A stretch of DNA of 64,000 nt from Serilophus lunatus. Lineage: Eukaryota > Chordata > Aves > Passeriformes > Eurylaimidae. The DNA lies in NCBI GenBank assembly GCA_013399895.1, contig VXBA01005890.1, positions 174,071 through 238,070 on the forward strand, in the 5' to 3' direction. Each line of letters opens with the position of its first letter. Positions within the stretch are counted from its first letter, which is position 1. The translations under genes and the position numbers were made by a program. This document shows positions 1 through 11,800 of the stretch, piece by piece. The notes under the pieces were generated by a model. It made no database searches, had not been told where the DNA came from, and saw only the letters and a list, made by a program, of their open reading frames with translations.

Positions 1-230
1 TCGCTCTCCCCGCCGGGCTGCGGCGCCGGGCTGGGGCCGGGAGGCCGCGCTTCTTCCGGGGAATTCCTGCCGCCGAGAACGTGCCCGGAACGAAGACCTG
101 CCGTGCCACTTATAGCAAGAACTTTCTATCGCGGTGGAAAAGTTCTCGGAGCAGCAACAGCTGCACAGCTGTTCACTGTAACCGCGTGTGAGGTCGGGAA
201 AGGGCTCTAGAGCCCCAGGTCTGTGAATGC
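1..230 (+). promoter_or_regulatory. XPOT: XPOT promoter-proximal CpG-rich segment and probable untranslated exon 1 (truncated by window start)
   Basis: The first ~110 bases are strongly GC- and CpG-rich and then fade into AT-rich intronic DNA, as at the 3' side of a CpG-island promoter. XPOT lies immediately downstream on the + strand and its start codon is in an exon with an intronic acceptor in front of it, so an untranslated first exon must lie here or upstream. I cannot place the transcription start or the exon 1 donor. A palindrome of paired CAGCTG E-boxes lies at 156-173. Confidence 0.6.
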
Positions 231-2735
231 GCTCAAGCTTTGCAGCAAGACAGAGAGCAACAAATATTGGGGAAGATTAATCTTCCTGTCTGTGTTTCAT
301 TAGAAAACTGGAGGGAGTCGAGGTGGCGCACATCACAGGCTCCCTCTGTGCCATCACAGTCTTGTAAATACCTCAGACAGGAGCTGCAAGTGAAGTAGTG
401 TTTAATTACTAATTGTTGCCGTAGTTAACACCTGTAGTTAAAATGCTCCGAATGCTTCTGTTACTGGGGCACGGCTGGACCAAAGTCACCCACTTGGACC
501 ACGTTGGCGTTGTCAGCTGGGCACTCTTCCCCACTGGAAGCGGGTTGGATTTTTTCCTGCTTCCATATGAAAACAGTCTCTACTATCAAATGCAATTTTA
601 ATTATTTAATGTGTGAAGGGGAATAAACTCTCCTGGTGAGACATACCTGTATGACTTCCTTTTGAGTTAAGAAACTGCACCTTCCTAATTTTAACGTGTT
701 TGCTGCCCAACGTGGTGTACTGCTCAGCAGAAAATTCAGCTCTAACTCAGACAATATTTTATACACAGCTGCATAATAACTATTAAAGTTATTGATTTTC
801 TAAATAAAATTTGCTTGAAGTTACAGATGAGTGCATTTTGCAGTGGATTTTGTGAACTGTAAATACTGCTAAAATCGCAGTTCAGCTTTGCTTTCAAAGT
901 AACCAGCTGGTAAAATAGCTTTTTCACCACAAATGTACCTGCTGAAGTAAAACCACGAGGCATGAAAAGCTGTTTTATTGGCTTTCTCAAAAGGCTCATT
1001 CAAATAGTTCATCTCATTAGCTGTCTTTTAGAGTTGGCTACTCAAGATAAAGCTCTTGAGCAGAGTCTGTATGGTAGAGGTTGAAATGTTAAATATGCTG
1101 ATGTAGCATTTGTAAAATTAGTAGGACTGGTTGCCATTGCTGTTAGTCATAGCAAGAGAAGAGAATACATGTTTGAGTCTATTTTTAATAGCAAAATTGG
1201 ATCATCTCTCCAAAAGGTAATGATATCAGCAGGTAAATATTCAAAGACCACTTCTGTATATTAAATAATTTTATTTTGTAGCTGTGGACCAGACTGTAAT
1301 CAAAAGATGCTGTAAAAAATTAAAAATCATTTTCCCCACAGCATTTTACCTTCGTTTTCATCTGGCTAGTCTGGATGTTGATTATGGGGAAAACAGTCTG
1401 GGGGCTAGGGATGCAGAGAGGGAAGACTCCACAAAGCAACTTTAATCCCTGGAGCTGCTGCCCGAGGGGGGTGGCTCAGTCTCAGGCAGCCTGTGAGGCT
1501 GCTCCTGCCACGAGTCATCACTTTGTTCCAGACTTTCTGGTTTCTGTGCTGCCAAAACTTGCAACAATTTTATTTTTTGTGTGAACTCAATTACACTTAT
1601 TAAATGGCTTTTCATAAGGCTCTTGGTGCAGTGTGTTCTGAGTTTTGTGGAAGTGTCTTTTCCCACATTGAATTTGGGGCTCTCCTTTTCAGCCCTGCTT
1701 GCTGCCAGTTGTCTCTGTGCCACCCTTCCTGCCGTGGGGGAGGGTGGGCAGCAGAGCGTGCACCACACATGCAATACTGAGAAATTGGAAGTCCTACCCA
1801 TGGGTATGTAGGCAGGCTCAAACCACAGCTCCTTTGTGTTTCATCTCTTCCTCTCCTCTTCCTTTCCTCTGCCTCCTACATGCTTATGTAACAGGGCCTA
1901 ATTTCAGGCCTAATTAACTGTGTTACCGTGGGGGAGAGGTGGGACTGGGATTGGAAGGGTGCATTTTTGTCCCCTCTTCTTGTTTGACAGCATCCTAGTA
2001 TTTGACAGAGATTATCCCATTTATTTTAACTCTGTTTTACCAGAGCACTGCAGAGCAGCCTGCAGAGGTACGTCCGTCATCTTTAGAACGTTTGTCTAGT
2101 TCGCTCGGTAATTTTACACTGACTTTTCTGAGTGAAAATCATTGCTAGTGAATCACTACCCATTATTAGGAACACAAAACTTTGTTAACAACCCAGCGTG
2201 GTGTATTTTGTGGTTAATTTCTAAAGGCGCTTCTGTTTGCACTTGCTTTAGAAGAAAGACCTCCCAATGGCTTTGCCCCCTTGGTGCAATACTTAAGACA
2301 TCAGTGGGCTTATAAAGCATCTGAACAGTATTTGGGATGTGGAGATTTTTTTAAGTTCAGTTTGTGGTGAGGAAAGAAAAGTACAGTGGTCTATCTATGG
2401 TTATTTCATATCTTGCTGAAACCTCTGCATGTTTGAAATTTGAGTTTAAGCCTTTCAGTTGAACAGTACACATCATGCCGTTTCTCTGTTGATGTGATGT
2501 TAACTCTTTTCAAGGGAATTGAAATATATGGACACTTAAAAATGTCATTACTCAGCAATACAGTACTGTGGAAAGTTGATTAAAGGACTGAAAACTGATA
2601 TCTGTCAGAAGTGTGTGCATTCCTGTTCAGTTGCAGTACCTACTGTGTGCTCGAGGTTTGTGGGAAAACTTGTATGGTTGTTGCTGTCCTGCTGTTAATT
2701 GTTCTGCTGAGCAAATAAAATTTCTCCTTTTGCAG

Positions 2736-2801
2736 ATGTTCGTAGTTTCCCCTCTAAAAGAAGTGGGCAAACCTGTTGGGAGCAGGAAGCAAAGAGTATA
2801 G
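2736..2801 (+). other. upstream ORF (21 codons plus stop) in the 5' UTR of XPOT
   Basis: The acceptor TTTTGCAG ends at 2735 and the first three bases of the exon are ATG. That frame runs 21 codons to TAG at 2799-2801, eight bases before the XPOT start codon and in a different frame. Start context depends on the unseen upstream exon. Whether it is translated is not shown by the sequence. Confidence 0.5.
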
Positions 2802-2809
2802 CAACAGAA

Positions 2810-5800
2810 ATGGATGAACAGGCCCTTTTGGGCCTGAACCCAAATGCTGATGCAGACTTCAGACAAAGGGTATGTAATTAACTTCCTTTTCTCTCTGGTA
2901 GCTGAAGGTGCTGTTCCAGTGCAGAAGTCTCATATTTTCTGTGTTTGAGGGGGTTCCTTGGTTAACTAAAGCATGGGTTTTGTGGTGGCAAGTACAGTAA
3001 AGTCAAGTCATGTCACAAACATGTGAGCTGAGGGGTCCTGTATTATGAATGCAAGGGAGTTAAATTTAACAAGCATAGATTCCATTTTCCTGGACTCCTG
3101 ACTTCGTTAGTCTTTTCAGTTCATTGTACTTGTTGCTCAGCTCATTACATAGGTTCTTATAGAATGAAGAGAAGCCACAGTAAACAGGTTGTTTGAAATT
3201 GCCCTTCTGATTCTTAGTTGTGTTTTTTAATTGCTATTTTAATGGATTGCCTAGCTTGAGTGTCCTTTTAATGAAATGACTGGTTTCAACTGTAGTGAAG
3301 CTTGTATTATCATAAAGTAGTCATGATATGTGGATAACAGTTACTTTCTTTGTAAGAGATGCTCCTATAAACAGATACTACTACTTATATAACTATTTAT
3401 TGAGTAATTATCTCTGCTTACTGATTACCCAGTTGATTTAACCGTCTCCAAGAGAACCTCCAGTAAAATCTTTCAGAAAGGAGGATGTTCATACCATGGG
3501 TTTGTGTTCATAAAATAAATCCTGGAACGTGTAAGAAAATTACATATGTGGTTTGATGCAGCCTGGTATTGCTAAGCAGCCTGTTAAATGTGTTGGTTCT
3601 GGGTTTCTGTCCTTATTGAAAGGATGGATATAGCTGATCTTTAGTGTTCTGCCAGTAGAATATCACCAAAATTTGAGGCGTACAGATTATTGACCTTTTA
3701 ACTGTGCAGTTAAATGCTCAATTTTTAAACATTTTGTACACAAGGGGACTTACCTTTTCACTCATCCTGAAAGGTGTAATATAAAGGAAGCCTCGAACCA
3801 TTTCTAGTAAAACCATTCAGTTTTAACAAAATCAGTAGTACTGACTACAAGAAGTGAATTCTTATTTTAGAACTTGTTTCTGAAAAACTACTTTGGGAGA
3901 TGACTTTGGTGAATGAAAACCATAATGAACTAATGCAAGAAGCAACTCCCAAAAATACCCAACAGCCAAACCCTGGAAATACATGCATTCATGGAATTGA
4001 AATAATGTTGTTAATCTAATCTCTGCTTCAAATCTTACTTTACTGTTTTTTATTACAGGCCACACTGAATCTTAAAGCAATTAAATCAAATTAACTGTTG
4101 TCAGAAGCTGTTTAGAAGTTCTGATAAGCAACTTGATTATCTAGAATTTGATAGGAAGTTTTTTTCCATTCCTGTAGTAGATTCATAAAGTGACAGTTTG
4201 TCCAGGTGGTCAGTGTTTGAATGTTTCTTGAGCTTGGCATGTTGGATACAGGCAAAGTGGTGCAACAAAAAATAGTTGTTTTCAGTGAAAAATCTAAATC
4301 ACTTTCTCTTTAGAGTGTGTGGAAGGGCTTTTAACTTGGATGTGAACTTCCACCTAAATGGAAAGGCCCCGAGCAAGTTCCTCTAGTCAGCTCTGTCTCT
4401 GGAGGTTCAATCTAACCTCAACATTTCTGATTCTATGACTTCTAGATTTAAGTAACAAAAAAGCTTTGTATTGCATGGGAAGTGGAAATGGGTACCTATG
4501 ATATAAGGTGAGAAAAACAGTCTTGTATTAAAGTATTTAGAGAGCCATAAAAGACCTTGAATGTGTCCAAATACTGTTGGTTTTTTGAAGGAGAGCTGTT
4601 TAAATATGAGCCAAGTGTGAATGAAATGTCTTGCTGTGTGCTTTATTTTTAAAATGAAACTTTAAACAACTTTTTGCAGGCACTAGCCTACTTTGAGCAG
4701 CTTAAGATATCTCAGGATGCTTGGCAAGTCTGTGCAGAAGCATTAGCTCAGAGTATATACAGGTAATGTAGTTAATAATTTCTTGTTTTCATTAGTAATA
4801 CATGTCAGTCTGATTGAGCTGTGCAGCGTAGTAGGCAAACTGCAAACTGTTGAAAGTTAATATGGCCTTCATACTATTTTTAGTATCATAGTTGATCATT
4901 GGCCTCTGAATAATGCCTTTCAAGGAAGAGCAATGTATATGTTAAACTCCATATTAGTGTAGTAACCTAAAGACTGCTCTGTACAAAATTTGTGGGGAAA
5001 GAGTGTGCTGCTATACTATGGGGAGAAGGAGTGCTGAAAATTTCCCACTGTGAGACTACAGGATTTATATGCAGTGATCTCACAAGTAGTTCTTGCCCCT
5101 GTTCTATGGAGTAGGCTATGCCATTTTTCAAGGTGCAAAGAGTGTGGAGTGTCCACTATTTTCTGTGTATTTACATCAAAAATACAAGGTGTCTCTGTGT
5201 CACGGAGTAATTCGGGTTGGAAGGAAATTGAGGGGTGCATATCTCCTGGATAACAGCAGTGATTTATACTGAATGCTTTTTGTAAATGATGTATCAAAAG
5301 TTCTTATTCCCAACAGAGTGTGCAGTAATTAACAAAGCCATACAAGATTAGAAAACAGCGTTTTATAGTCTTTAAAAAAATGCATTATGATTGTTACAAT
5401 TTTTAGATAAGATAAAGTCGTATAGGTTATATAACATGCAGAATGTCTCTCCCTAATTCATACCTTACTTTGTCTTTGCCTTTGATTTTTAAGATACAAT
5501 GTACAACTTGCACTTAGTGTACTGGTGGACATACTACTGAAGCCTGGCAGATTTGTATAAAGGCAGGATACAATCAGTATAGCAGTTGTGCGTGTTCATT
5601 ACTGAAATCAAAGCATAACAAAAAAGTGGCTATGGAAGAAAAGACTGCAATATCAAGCATAAATATTAGTTTAACAATTGCTCCTTTCTACCAGATTAAC
5701 TGCTCAAGTATGTGTCATCTTTGCTTTGAAGTAACAGCAGCAGAATTTTTTTTTCTGGGACGCGTTTATCTTTGATTTGCCAAAGGGACAATCTTATTTT

Positions 5801-8800
5801 AATATTTGAGAGATATTTTTCTTCCCAGGAAAGTGTACCATATTGCTGCCAGTAACAGAATTTTCTTTTCTAGTGATGATCATATCAAGTTCTTCTGCTT
5901 CCAAGTCCTGGAACATCAAATTAAGTTCAAGTGAGTAATCTTTCTTGACACCACTCATATGCATCCATTTAATTTTCTCTTTTTATTCTGCCTGCAAATA
6001 AACTTGAAATGATATCTGTTGTCTCGCCATGATGAGGTGGCTGTAATCTGGTCCAGAGGACTTTCTTGTATTTCTTCAAATTTTTCTGGGAGAGGTTTTG
6101 AGCAGCACACTCTACTCTTAACAGGTGTATGGCCCAACAGAGACCCATTTACCAAGGATTGTTTGCAACTTACTTAGTCATTCCTTTCTGGAATTTCAGG
6201 CCTTGTTCTGTACTCACTGGTTTTTGCAGAAGAGAGTCCTGGAAGCAGCAGCCCTGCTCAGTACAGAATCCTGGAGTTCAGACAAAGCCTTATTCATTCA
6301 GTAGTCATGGCAGAGATGTTAAGTAGAGGGAAAGTAGTTTTTTCACTGAGTGGTGTTTTCATAGAATTGTAACTTTAGGAAAAAATATTTTGAAGTAATA
6401 TCGATATCATTGCGTGGAACTGAATTTTTTTTTCTCTTTGGGCTCCTTTGGTCTGGACACTGGACTTGAGTATCATGGCATCTTGGAATATCATTATGAC
6501 TGTTTGCAATATGCTAAATGTGTGTCAGGTTTAGATAGGAATAAGATGTGTTTTGTGACTGATTTTTGCAATTCTGTATGAGTGCAAATATTAAAGACTG
6601 AATGTTCTGTGGTTTTTATTTACCTGATTTTACCTCACTCTCCACCTTCCTCTACTTGATCTATTCTCATAATCTGCTTCCTGCCATGTATTTTTTCTTG
6701 TTTTCCTGCTGCTTATTTTCTTAGAGCCTTTTCTGTGGGGCTGCTTTTTCCTTCTCTTTAATGCATAGTTAGCTGTGACAGGAGCAGTGGAGTCCCATTC
6801 AGCAGCCATTCCTCTTAAGGACTGTACAGACTTATAGTTACATCTATGGCAAAGAGAGAGTTCTCAGCTTCATTTATCTTGGGAAGGTGCTGCATGGTTG
6901 GTATTTGAGATGGGCTGGGTATGTCAGGATTTCCCAGGACTGTATGTATGACATAGAGCAGAATTACTTGTTTGCTTGGGTTTCTTGACATGTCTGATAA
7001 TAAATGTACTGTGGGTCGGATCAGTGGACTTCCTTCTACTCACTATTGACAGTCTTCAACGTGTAGTAAACAAGTTTGAGCGTATGCAGATGTCTTTTAC
7101 ATAAGTCCTGTCCCTGAGAGAGGACTCTTCCTGTAAAGTTTCAAGCTCCTACTCCAATATAGGAGGCAGTAGTTCCTCAAAATTTAATCCATTATTATGG
7201 GCAACTTTTTTTTCCTTATTTTTGTTTTTGATTCAAAATTTTAATGTGCAAATAGCTTTGTCAATTCCTTTTCTAGGTACCTTCCATTTACATTAATGTG
7301 CAGCATTATGTACCATATTAAGAGGTTTTGCCTTGCCGAGAGTTGGCACTTGTCACGAAGCAGTTTGTTGTATTTTGATCTCAATATGTTGTGTTTCAGA
7401 TACTCTGAACTTACTGAAGTCCAGCAGCAGCTAATTAGGGAAACACTCATAACATGGCTGCAGGCACAGGTAAGTACGTCCCTCACAGCAGCTTTTTGTA
7501 GTATGCTTTTGGTTAGGCTAGCATAAGGCATTGAACACGGGCTAAATGTTTAATCTGTTATTTGAGTTTAAAGGTGGATTCCTGAAGATATTCCATGTCT
7601 GATGTTTAAAAGTTTGTGAGAAATTCTTCAAATCAAATCTTGCAGAGAATCTGTGCTCGAACTTAATCACTAAATATAAAACTCTGCATCAGATAATGTG
7701 TGAAATAGGGAGTATTAAAAGTTTCCCTTTAGAGAGATGCAATACAGATTCCTGGTGTTCTAGAGTGTCTGGAGGAGGAACAATAATTCTGTTTCTAAGA
7801 CTCTTCTGAGCAAGCTCTACTCTAAGTAGACTCCTGTCTACTTAGAATGCTGATGTTAGCAGACGTTAATGAGTTAACAGCATTTCTCCTCTGTGGCAGA
7901 GTACAAGCTACTCTTTCTTGTGGCATTAGTTACTGTAGCTGAACATGTAGTACCAGTTCAACCCAGGAGCCAGCAGTCAGCAGAACCATCAAGTGGGCTT
8001 ATACAAGCCTTTGCCTATGCCTGCCATTATCTAGTTGTCTTTCCACTTCTGTGCTGGATATTAACGTAGTTGCTGTGTAGAAAACTTAACAATAGGAAAT
8101 GGAATGTAGTATTCCATTGTGAAGTGGATTAAATTGCTTTTCTTCTTATGGCAAACTATTCCATTTAGGAGTTTATGAAAGGGGAAGCAGAGGGGCGGAG
8201 ATTGGTAATGACAGATTTTTTTTTTCCCCTTATGATCTTAGATTTAGGAGCTTCCTTTACTATTCTCAAAGCTAACATCTAATACAGGCACCAAGCTAGC
8301 TACCAGAGGACTGTAACTTGTGTTCTGATAGTGCTTGTTTACTCCTTTCACCAAACTGACAAATGACCTTTTAGTCTCTGAATAGTACACTTAATGTCCT
8401 GGTACTGAATGAAGGGCTTAGGACTGTATCACCCAGAGAGAACGTTTTTCTCTGTTACATGATGATTTAGCCAAATTTTCTTTGAAATCCTTGGAAATGT
8501 AAGGCTTTTTATTGATCTCAGCCAGGAAGAGAGAGAATATATAGAGAGATCAACAAACATGTGAGACTCTTCTCTAATAAAGTGTAATTTAACATACAAA
8601 TAAAATGTCTTGTTTCTACCAGATGCTGAATCCCCAGCCAGAGAAGACCTTTATTCGCAACAAAGCAGCACAAGTCTTTGCATTGCTTTTTGTTACTGAA
8701 TATCTCACAAAATGGCCCAAATTTTTTTTTGACATTCTATCAGTAGTTGACCTTAATCCACGAGGTGTGGATATGTACCTCAGAATCCTGATGGCTGTTG

Positions 8801-11800
8801 ATGCTGAGCTGGTAGACCGGGATGTTGTTCATACATCAGAGGCAAGTTACTATTTTGCACTAACAATTGTTTTAAATTTCCAAAAAGTTCTCTCTAATTA
8901 GAGCAAAAGGTTTGCAGATATGTTCTTTTTTGTGGCAGCTCTTCCTTTAGAGACATTGAGTGGTTTAAATCCAAATCTATTTGTTGTCTAATGCCTTTTA
9001 TGGTTTCATACTTTTCAGGTAATTTTTTTTTTTGCTTGAAAAGCTAGCAAACACAAACTAATGGACTGAGTTTACCAATTTGCTAATTTTAAAATGTTCA
9101 TTTCTTCTAGCATATGTTTTAAGGAGTTCTAGCATCAAAAGTCCATTTAATGATCTAGAAGACTTCTCCCCTTTGTCTGCTTTGTTTTCAGTGTTTGGGC
9201 ATTATGGTAAAAAAAACCCCTACGATATTTTTGTTTTATTTCTTGGAAAAGGAAGAAAGCATTCTCTCTAATTTTGTGATTTCACTTATATATCTTGCTT
9301 GGACAGGCGATGTCTGGTAGTGGATACAAAAATGCTACTAATATAACAAGATGGTAATCTGTGAGAAGACTGATATATCCTTCTTCTGTATTGATAGGAG
9401 GCTCGTAGGAACACCTTATTAAAAGATACTATGAGGGAACAATGCATTCCAAGTTTGGTGGAATCGTGGTACCAAATCTTACAAAACTATCAATATAATA
9501 ACTCAGAGCTGACGTGTCAGTGCCTTGAAGTAGTTGGAGCTTATGTATCCTGGATAGATTTGAGCCTGATAGCCAATGAAAGGTAAGGGGGTCTTCATGG
9601 AAAATGTTTGCAGAAATAACCATGGTAGTGTGGTGAGTGTATTTCTGTGAAACAGAATTAAAATTCCTCTTTGAAGAAGGACTTTATATATAAATCTTTA
9701 AAATTTTGCGAATTTTAGTAGAGTGATTGTCTTTGCACACCAAGCCGATCTAACGGTGAAACTAAACACTAATCAGTTTGTTGTGTTCTCCTCAAAATGT
9801 ATAAAATACAGGGTTTAGTCAGTACAATAGACCTTAAAACTGTTTTATAAAAAGAAGCACGTATAATGTAACACTTCTATACAATGCTACTTTGTACATA
9901 TGAAACTAAACTTCTTTTTTCTCTGAAGGTTTATAAATATGCTGCTAGGTCACATGTCTGTGGAAGTTCTCCGGGAAGAAGCCTGTGATTGTTTGTTTGA
10001 AATTGTAAATAAGGGAATGGACCCAATTGATAAAACAAAATTGGTTGAGTCTTTATGTCAAGTATTGCAGTCTGCTGGCCTCTTCAGTATTGATCAGGTT
10101 TGTGTATTGATTTTTAACAGTAGGAATGAATCGTAGGTTTCCAGCAGTTCTTAAATAAGCAAATGCACAGAAAACTGTAAAGCAGTCCACAGATTAGGGA
10201 GAAGTTCTTGTGCTTCTGCATCAAAGCTAAACCCTTCTCATTTTTCTCATACTTAAACTTACTGTGCTATTAATGTTCATTATTAATTTAAACACACTTG
10301 TTTCATTTTAGAAGCAAGGTGTTATGTAATTCCTGTATGTCTTCCCTAAAGCATATTGTGCTTACTGTTACTGCTGCTTCTGTCTCCTCAAGTCTGCTTT
10401 CCTGAATGATTCTGTAAAAGGTATTGTAGCCAAGGTAGAGTTTTTTAGAGTGAGACATCAGATCAGCTGTGCACAATTAGGTTTGGGAAAGGGCTTTCTT
10501 AGGGACACACATGCTATTTTGTATGTCTGCACCATCAAATGTGGGGCCTGAAATGGTTATCTATAAGCTGGAAAAGTAAAAGACATTCCCTGGCATTTGC
10601 AGTGTTTAAGGAACAGCATGGAGAAAGAGCAACCAATCCTTATGAAACTCTAGTCCTTAGATTCCAAGGCACTTATCTCTTCATTTTGAAGCCTTTGTCA
10701 AATTTGTGTTCTTAATGAAATGCAGAACGTGTATGCCCATTAATTCAGAAGGTGTTCCCCTAAAAAAGGTTCTCAGTCTTTCTGAGGTAGACTTGTTATT
10801 CTAGCTTTTGCACAGTTAGCAAACTAAAGACAGATAGCAGGGAGTAAATCATCTGTTTTGGGTGTCTGGTCTAGGGGTATTTCTCAATTCCGGTCAATAC
10901 ATTTCTGCAAAAGCAAGGCAAAAATATTTAATATTAACTTACTCTTTGCAGACAGTACTGAATGTTACTTGTTATCATTATTTCTGAAGTCTGCTACAGC
11001 TGCTAATTCTTGGAAGTATTCCCATAAAAAGATTTTCTTCTTATGCAGTCTAAAATTTATGGTAGGCAAGTGCTGCTGCTTTTATTTTGAACCTTCTTCT
11101 TGCTGCAAAGTGAAAAGAGAAACAAACAAATCTGAAGAGATGAAGCAAGTTACTGTGGAAGACAGCCAAATCTGACATTGGTTTAATTTTTTTCTGCCTC
11201 CATTCCTGGTAGAAAAGGAACCAGGCAACTGTACTTCCCATCTAGGAGACAAATGTTGGTTGTACTTCTACACGATAGATGTGGGTAGTACAGTCTGTAA
11301 GCTCTCTGCTACTATTTTTAATTGTGTGTTTTTTCTTGCAGGAAGATGATGTGGATTTTCTGGCCAGATTTTCTAAGCTGGTCAATGGGATGGGGCAAGC
11401 ATTAATAGCTAGTTGGACAAAATTGATAAAAAATGGTGATATGAAGAGTGCTCAAGACACTCTACAAGCTATTGAAGCAAAAGTGGCTCTAATGTTACAA
11501 CTGCTAATTCATGAAGATGATGACATCTCCTCTAACATCATTGGCTTTTGTTACGACTACCTTCACATCCTGAAACAAGTAAATATGTCTGCCTTCAATG
11601 TAACACCAATTTTGACATGGTTTCATTTTTGTGTGCATACATGGATGTTGTGCTATGTGCAAGCTGAGTTGCAAAACAGGGTTTTTGACTAACAGCATTC
11701 AGTATCTTTAATGCCTGTGGTCATGCTATTTCTGTAGTGTTGTTTAGAGATCTGAAGGAACTCCCATTAAATCTTGTGTTAAGTGGAAAGAAGTTTTGCA

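Noticed and set aside
1842..1878. Pyrimidine-rich tract as an H-DNA or splice-regulatory element
   Set aside because: Interrupted by purines and without mirror symmetry. Such tracts are common in introns.
8605..8901. A 98-codon continuous + strand frame as a separate small gene
   Set aside because: It is the XPOT exon 8623-8841 read through its GC donor into the intron. The exon alone matches exportin-T.
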